A DNA stretch of 64,000 nt from Tubulanus polymorphus. Its lineage: Eukaryota > Nemertea > Palaeonemertea > Tubulaniformes > Tubulanidae. Positions 57,801 through 64,000 of this stretch are shown piece by piece. A model generated the notes under the pieces. The model saw only the letters and a list, made by a program, of their open reading frames with translations, made no database searches and was not told the DNA's origin. The DNA is taken from the NCBI RefSeq assembly GCF_964204645.1, contig NC_134025.1, forward strand, positions 11,909,001-11,973,000. The letters are read 5' to 3'. Every line of letters starts with the position of its first letter. Positions within the stretch are counted from its first letter, which is position 1. Both the position numbers and the translations under genes were made by a program.

Positions 57801-60800
57801 TAGAATCCGACTTTGGAATACAAATTTTCTTAAAATAGAGGAAAAATCTGGACCATCGATATTCATCCGATATAAGCAATTATCTGACTTTCACCGATCT
57901 GACTTACGCAAGGTTTACTGGAAATAAATAACTCAGATATGGCATGCTAACCAAATAGTTAAGGACATGATTCTAAATATCATCGATTATTCATATATAC
58001 CAGCATTCTTATTCTGTATAACGTGAAGCATTTTAGAAAATAAGGTATATGTATAAGTTTTACTGATAATCATAAATAGTTTTTGCATATCAAACCACAA
58101 AGAGCTTTGATGACAAAGCATTACTGGGTAATTATCAATCACTGCAATATAGATACCTTGTTCCAAGCATTTGATCACGCAATTCATCTGGAGGTAGCTC
58201 CCCAGGTAGACCATGAGGGGAGATGAGAGTTAGATTGTTGAATCTCAGGTGTGGACTGAAATGCAAAGAAAAATTATTTCATTTTAATATCTAATCACGT
58301 GCTTCCCAGATTCTTAAATCCATTTTAACTGGTGATAAATGAAGAGTTCCATAATGAAAATTTTGAAATTCTTTCATATTAGTCTGAGACCAAAATGTTT
58401 CATTAGGTTGAATAGCAATGCCTGGTCCACCTGATGATGACTGTTGCTCAACAACTGAAATGTTGTCGTTTCATTTCAACGAATCTACAAAATTACTAGT
58501 CATAAATCTAAAACTGCCGCACTTTTCATTTATCAAGATTGATTTCTTTCCTGGCACTCACCAGAATGTGATAGCTTCTAAAAAGCCCAAACCAACGTCT
58601 GATGCTCCGACAACAACAATTCTTGCATTAATGGTAACCTATAGAATAAATAATACAGTCAAACTAGCTTAAATGTCATTGCTTTACTTAACCCTTTCAG
58701 TGCGTCTACACCGCAGTGCGGTGTATAAATCAGTGATGGATTTTGCTAGTACACCGCACTGCGGTGTATTGATGTAATTAGTAATTTGTAATTATCTCTA
58801 TTGAAAAATGGCAGCAAGTGTCAAACATAGTGAAATACTAGTAACTAACGATACACCGCACTGCGGTGTAGACGCACTATAGTGGTATTCCCATTGTTCA
58901 ACACACTAGGGTGGAATTTTTTAGAATTTTCAAATTTTCTCCAGCACTATAGGGTATTAATTAGTCAGCACTGAAAGGGTTAAGTCATCTCTGCAAGATC
59001 AAATTTGTACTTCATATTCCATTCGCTTAGTGTAAATCATTTGTTTTTTGTCCACAATCCCGAGATAAAAAACATGGAGGGTGCCAGCTCTAACATTAGA
59101 TGCGTACTTTTGCCGAATGATGTTGATTATAACTCCTGAATGTATTTCATTCCAGAATACAGTCGATGGAAATCTGGTTCATATCGCTATGCGTGCCTCG
59201 TATTTAGTATGGATAATGCTATCTCAGTTTACCTTGGGTTCTAAAGTTAACTTCCTGTTGATATGATTCAGCGCGTACGGTGTCTGATTCTGCAGAACCC
59301 GGCGAGCCGGTGCATTGCGACCAAGGATTTCCAGTGGGTAGTCGATCTGTCGTCTCGCTCGCACCGGTACCATATCATTCAATGCAGAAACCAATGAGTG
59401 TTTACTAACAACCTTGAACAAAGTAAATATTGAGTATCAAAAAACTAAGTCAACAGTTTGAATTGTTGAAGTAAAGATGGCAAAAAATGTTTATACTCTA
59501 TATCAATTTGGAAGATAGTTGTGTGCATAGATAAAAGTTCATGCGGTTCAAAACATAATCTGGATAGCTACTGGAGCCATGTTACCATGTTACAAAACTG
59601 GCTTCGAGTATTTCCTATCATGAAGGACAAGGTCATTCATTTACCTGTTCTGAGGCATAAGGTGCATGCACTGGATGATATAGACAGCTTTTGTGTGATA
59701 ATCGAAGAATTTCCTGAAAGGGAAAACATCGAACATGGTCAAAAATGAACAATAAAACTGAATCTTTCAGAGGCAATCTTTTCAATATCGCTACACAAAT
59801 TCAGATTAAATCATACCTTAAGAAATTGCTTTGAAAGATGGTTGAATATAGGATTCATAGCAAAGTGATGCAAGTGTCCATGTTCCTGGCGTTTATGGTG
59901 GTTGAAGTAGATAAAATCTTCTATGTTATAATGGGAACGGATGTATTCGATGTTATCCTCACGCCGTACAATTGCTATACCCACAATTTGCTTCATACAT
60001 TCGGCGACATACGCTTGAATTGGAGTGCCATCCTAATTTTCAATGTAAAACATCAACACCGTTTCAATTACTGCAGCTTTGAAACTTGAGATCAGTAAAT
60101 CTGATTTTCATTACTCATTAATGGCTTTGTCCAAGATGAAATGAATCAGATTTTTTTATTTATATCACAATTTTTGCTTTGATAAATCGCTAATCTGACC
60201 TTTTGTTGCAATTTGTTCCCAGTTAAGCCCAATTTTGAGTTATATTGACCTGACTATAGTGAGCTTCAAATAAATTGATTATGACTGTATTTAACTCAAA
60301 GCAAACAAATAACAATGCCGAGTATATGTAATTACAGTGAAATAAATTTGCTAGTAGACTCCACCCATAGTGGGTGTGCCGGGACCAGTATTATATAGAT
60401 TTTTTTGTTTTTTCATACTGACAGAGCAGGGATAGAAAATCGTTTTGTAACCTATTTTACCAGTTAAACCCTTTCAGCAGTACTGCTACAGATGGAGCCT
60501 ACAGTAAATTGGAATAGTAAATGTAATCACACTGACTGGTGTAAAAAGTACCAGTCTTAAACATAAGTATTTAATTCATCTACTTACGTCGTCTCGACGG
60601 GCTTTATTGAATTGGTTCAGATCATCCAGTATATTCGTCTGTAACTCCAAAGTGCCAACAAGCTTTTCAATGGCTGGCATATCAGACGTACATGCAATAC
60701 GAACACCAAAAGTTCTGTAAGTAAATGACCAAAATTCAGCTATGGAAAGTGTACTTCATGTTAGCTTAGGTCTATGCAATAATTTGAATAAACTGATTGA

Positions 60801-63473
60801 TTCGCCAAATAAAGTCTAAGAAACTTACGTGATGAGTCCAGATTTGTTGAAAACATACAACTCTTGAGACAAGACACTAGGTACCCTCGGAGTTACTCTC
60901 TGTGAATCACAGAATGCATTCATTTATACAACAAATACAAATACAAATACAAATATATGTACAATATACCTATCAGAGGAAATTATATAGGCATAGGTAA
61001 TCTATACTGCATGAATACTTACAACAAATTGTTGAAGTAGGGGAAATTCTGGAACCATGTGCGGTACAGTGACTAGGGCGAAATCTTGTGAGGGCAACAA
61101 CTCAAATGCCTTGCTGAGAAAATCAACTGATCTGAAAAAAGAGAAGTTCAATCACGTACATCTATCGTGCTGGAAAAATAAGAAAAGGTTTTGTTCAATT
61201 GTTAGAGATTCGACAAAAAATGCCAAGATGAAAAATCTAAAAATTTCAAATTCAGAACTTGTCATAAGCTTAAAGTTAAACTTTGCGGTCTGGTAACGAA
61301 ATATTCATAGAGCCCAACATAAAATGAAAATACACGTTACAATGCCATTTAAAGCTCTGGTGAAGATATGCTAAAGCCAATGACCTTGAATATCCCCACA
61401 ATCATAGAACACATCATGATCACCAATTTTGCTAATGATTGTCATCAAGAAATATGCATAGAATTCAAATTTCAGTAAATACCTCATTTCGTATCGTTCG
61501 TCAATACAGAACAGCTGAATTGAAAAGGCGTTCGGATCACCAAAATATTCAGGAACAAATCGTTTCTGTACTCGCGCCTGTGGTGTTTGGAGTTTAGGAG
61601 TGACCAATGTTGACACACCAGACTAAAAGATAGTGAAAATTATCATCATCACAGTGAGAAGTATGTTTAAAATTGCTACAAATTAAGTCAGATAATTCTC
61701 TCATTTTTGTTCACGTTCACTCTAGAAGGAAGATCATGTTACCTCTCCATGTTCCGATCTAAATGAGTACACCGATGGTGGAGGACTGACTGCAGACTTG
61801 GCGGACGCTACATCTTCAGCCCCTGTTTCACTAGCCCAGCTACCTCGACTTCCAGCCATATGAGATTCACTTAGTTTACGTCGAACTTTTGGATCTGCTT
61901 GTGTACTTGCTGTAATGTACCATTTATAGAACTGATAAACTTATGAGGAGATATTCTTCAGTAGTAGTTCTGACAACGAAATTATGTTAATACATGATTT
62001 GACAATAATAAGATGCGTGAAATGCACAGATTTTTCTTGAATTTAGAGCACTTCAAAATGGAATAGATCTAGGCTCTATGCTTATCCATCGAAAATGCTT
62101 TATGATTGAATCTAATAAAGGATTTATGGTCTTCTAACTTCTTCTAAGAATGAGGAAAAAGTATTTAGATAGTTACATACAATTGATTACTGGCATCCTA
62201 ACCATAGAATAGAATTTAATACACATTAAATTCCTTTACCTTTAGAAGCTTGTGCTGCACTTTCAACGCTTCCTTCTCTGGATTTTCTTCCTTCAACATC
62301 AGTTGCTTCATCCTCAACTGGCTGATCTTTTGTTCCACTAACTGATTGTGTTCCAGAACCAGCAGATTTTAAAGAAGAAGCACTGGATGTCCGAGAGTGT
62401 TGGGCAGCTGGGACAACGGCTATGCATATAAAAAATTTAAAAAATTACCTAAAATTATTTAATTTCTGTCACAAATAACACATATTTTCTTTTCACCCAG
62501 AAGATGGTATAGAAAAGTTAACTACAAAAAATCTTACAGGGAGGTGGAGATGGAGTTGGAGTCTTTGGAGGTGTAGTAATGTCATCCTCATGTTCTTTCC
62601 TTAAACCATGGAATGGGCCAAGTTCAAAGCACTCGTTCAATAAACTGTAGTTAACATCTTTACAAATACTCATAAAGCCGATTGCAGTTCCTTCAACCTG
62701 AAAATTTAGTCATGACTGTAACTTTTGTTTGCATTTTCAGTGCAAATCCTCTAGCATTTTAGGACATGTAGATACATTTTCTAGCATCCATTGACATTAT
62801 ATATGAGTTCAAATTTTTGGATATGTGATGTGAAAGAAAATATGTGAACATAATGTTGCACATCATTAGATGTACAATATCTTGGGCCTAACTCTTGCTG
62901 CCATTGCTCAAATCACTATTCCATGCCCTTGAATTAGAAAAATTACATCTATCTTATGAGTACCTCAGCTACTAAACACTGCATTTTGTCATCCTGCGCT
63001 TCAATCAATTCCGCAAGGAAATAATCACCATATGTCTTTTTCAGCATATCGCTCTGACGATTGAAAATTGGGGTCAAATCATCATGATCTTGAACCCTAT
63101 AACAAATCGACTGAATCACATCAAATTTAGGTTTGAGCAACAATTGAGAATGATATCATGACAAAGATTTCTCAAAGAAACTATTCTTTTCCCAGCAATA
63201 AATTCATTAGCTTTAGGCCTATACCCGGTATAGAAATTTCTGTTGTTAATATAATTGTATATAGGCCTGTTCATTAATATATTCAAAATAGATTAAATGT
63301 AAATAATCTAGTATCTTGTTTATTTGCATCTATTCAAACTCATTACCTGGCATGTCTGATGTAGAGTACTGGAGCATGGTCATGCCTGTAGCAACCAAAA
63401 ACAACTGAACCTTCCGGCGGGGGAGCCCCCTCTTTTTTGTCAAGTGGAACAAATATATCAGCCAATGCCGACT
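45811..63473 (-). CDS. CFAP61: Cilia- and flagella-associated protein 61 (N-terminus beyond right edge)
   Basis: Twenty-seven exons join in phase to about 1118 residues plus stop: 63347-63473, 62964-63096, 62538-62697, 62240-62419, 61743-61909, 61483-61622, 61023-61131, 60829-60899, 60588-60714, 59817-60032, 59645-59713, 59233-59412, 58562-58638, 58157-58255, 51667-51753, 50777-51033, 50405-50520, 50114-50290, 49420-49468, 49131-49300, 48529-48652, 48353-48429, 48052-48156, 47815-47873, 47197-47278, 47017-47076, 45811-45951. Landmarks are TYGDYFLAELIEAQD, EGTAIGFMSIC (acetyltransferase-like), YIRSHYNIEDFIYFNHHKRQ, INARIVVVGASDVGLGFLEA (Rossmann-type), PYDHLIVCTGQQYQIPCPNE and C-terminal YHLPMYAKPGMV. 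The family protein is part of the radial-spoke base complex of motile cilia. About 170 N-terminal residues are missing compared with human. The 6.4 kb intron 51754-58156 hosts the large transposon. Confidence 0.97.
46653..46948. mobile_element. TTAA-flanked MITE, copy 2
   Basis: It begins TTAACCCTTTCAGTGCGTCT and ends CAGCACTGAAAGGGTTAT, so the right TTAA has mutated. CACCGCACTGCAGTGTA-type palindromes lie inside. It lies in a CFAP61 intron. Confidence 0.8.
49865..49945 (-). mobile_element. tRNA-like SINE fragment
   Basis: The minus strand reads TAGTGGTTTGCCCAATCGG (A-box-like) and GGGTTTGAATCCTG (B-box). CFAP61 intron. Confidence 0.45.
51891..52174. mobile_element. Left part of split MITE (AAGTCGGA family)
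   Basis: It starts TACAGTAAACCATGCGTAAG and carries TCGGATCTTA and GACTTAGAAAAA blocks like the intact copy at 42511-43002. Its other half is 57645-57920; the 5.47 kb element separates them. Confidence 0.7.
53225..54211 (-). CDS. Unrecognised exon-like ORFs inside the large transposon
   Basis: On the minus strand, 54111-54211 reads ATG to a donor (MHFLVEKLPVNIDVYQPNSS start, GTCAGT donor). Separately, 53421-53527 (MMDISIFQEVDFENLEDLRI start, GTAAGT donor) joins in phase to 53225-53303, which ends LQGAVTTII stop, giving 61 aa. The first piece does not join the second in phase, because a stop intervenes. The function is unknown. They could be remnants of a transposon gene or a captured host gene. 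Confidence 0.35.
54863..55434 (+). CDS. Unrecognised exon-like ORFs on the plus strand of the large transposon
   Basis: ATG at 54863 opens MEVEQKKSKAIYYPAFKGRV and ends at a clear donor (CAG then GTATG, about 54935). A second open segment after an acceptor near 55154 reads GHFDFVVRPSSPLNLYAGHE and stops at about 55434. The two do not join in phase with these sites, and further pieces near 55560-55710 are broken. It may be a decayed transposon gene. No domain is recognised. Confidence 0.3.
56784..56903. mobile_element. Foldback MITE, same family, copy C (right end lost)
   Basis: The left end and body are intact (AATGCTTAATGTATATGAAA), but the sequence stops after GGGGGAGGGGG and the inverted right end is missing. 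It lies inside the 5.47 kb transposon. Confidence 0.8.
57645..57920. mobile_element. Right part of split MITE (AAGTCGGA family)
   Basis: It carries AGAATCCGACTTTGGAATAC and ends CTGACTTACGCAAGGTTTAC TG, the inverted partner of the left end at 51891. Confidence 0.7.
58688..58983. mobile_element. TTAA-flanked MITE, copy 3 (most intact)
   Basis: It runs from TTAACCCTTTCAGTGCGTCT to CAGCACTGAAAGGGTTAA with TTAA at both edges and several ACACCGCACTGCGGTGT palindromes. Ends starting CCCTTT with TTAA duplications fit piggyBac-derived MITEs. It lies in a CFAP61 intron. Confidence 0.85.
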
Positions 63474-63479
63474 CTGAAA

Positions 63480-64000
63480 ATGAAGTTATAGTCCTAAACG
63501 AATTGTCAATACATTTTTTCAATGACATAGTCCACGAATACTCAACTACATCAACCAAAGCCCTAAAGCCTTAAGGAGGTTTTAAAGGAGGTTTTGAAAA
63601 AAGTACCCTTGTTCAATGTTCAAGAGGGATGATGCATAGGATTTCGTTGTATAATGGGTGCAAATAAACCATCCTAACTTGCCATGGTGTGATTGCCTCA
63701 CACCAAAGCTCACGCAAATACACAGACTGGCCGTAAACCCTGTATTGTTCTATAACACCGCCTAAGATTTCTTGGGCTGACAGGTTGCTGCTTAGTGGCC
63801 ACCAATCTAGCCAATCAAATGATTGAAAAAGCAAAAAACAATACATCTGATTGGCTTTATCCATTGGCTTTGTACATCCTAGCTACATGGCTGCAACTTA
63901 AGTGTAGTAGATCAACAAAGGATCTGCATCCAGGACTTGTACTGGCATGAGCTTTGACAGGAGGTTATCAAACCCTGGCAAGCGATGATAAAATAACCTT
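63480..64000. other. Right-edge intronic sequence of CFAP61
   Basis: Upstream exons of CFAP61 should lie beyond this edge. Minus-strand open frames here (63343-63558 beyond the exon, and 63613-63864) show no match to the missing CFAP61 N-terminus and no splice sites in the right phase. Confidence 0.4.

Noticed and set aside
63613-63864. 83-codon minus-strand frame as a CFAP61 exon
   Set aside because: No match to the missing N-terminus and no splice sites in the required phase.

Overview
This is a window of animal nuclear DNA. It is AT-rich, its genes have many GT-AG introns, and it is full of small DNA transposons and tRNA-derived SINE pieces. Five conserved animal genes can be assembled exon by exon, every join phase-consistent: WAC (-, 5' and 3' ends open), MRPS10 (-, complete, 188 aa), ERCC6L/PICH (-, complete, 20 exons, 1234 aa), DNAL1 (+, complete, 190 aa) and CFAP61 (-, 27 exons in the window, N-terminus beyond the right edge). 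The gene set and the repeat types suggest a marine invertebrate with motile cilia, possibly a lophotrochozoan. The species cannot be named from this sequence.

Layout: 1-12.9 kb is WAC, a WW-domain adaptor, with a 6.5 kb intron that holds a 474 bp inverted repeat with no detected mismatch and other foldbacks. 12.9-14.2 kb is intergenic. 14.2-21.8 kb is MRPS10, with a 3 kb first intron carrying nested MITEs. 23.3-38.1 kb is ERCC6L, whose introns contain a broken 7TM receptor pseudogene, a zinc-finger-coding transposon with a 6 bp target duplication, tandem arrays and several MITEs. About 655 bp separates the ERCC6L start from the divergent DNAL1 start at 38.7 kb. DNAL1 ends at 43.4 kb and converges on CFAP61, whose stop codon is at 45.8 kb.

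The most unusual object is a 5.47 kb element (52175-57644) in a CFAP61 intron. It has short terminal inverted repeats, dense subterminal arrays of the palindrome ACACGTGTA at both ends, and exon-like pieces on both strands. It has inserted into an older MITE, which it splits in two.

Two of the five genes, DNAL1 (outer-arm dynein light chain) and CFAP61 (radial-spoke-associated), serve motile cilia and lie side by side. The other three work in chromatin and transcription (WAC), mitochondrial translation (MRPS10) and anaphase DNA-bridge resolution (ERCC6L). I see no rRNA gene, functional tRNA gene, CRISPR array or bacterial-type operon.
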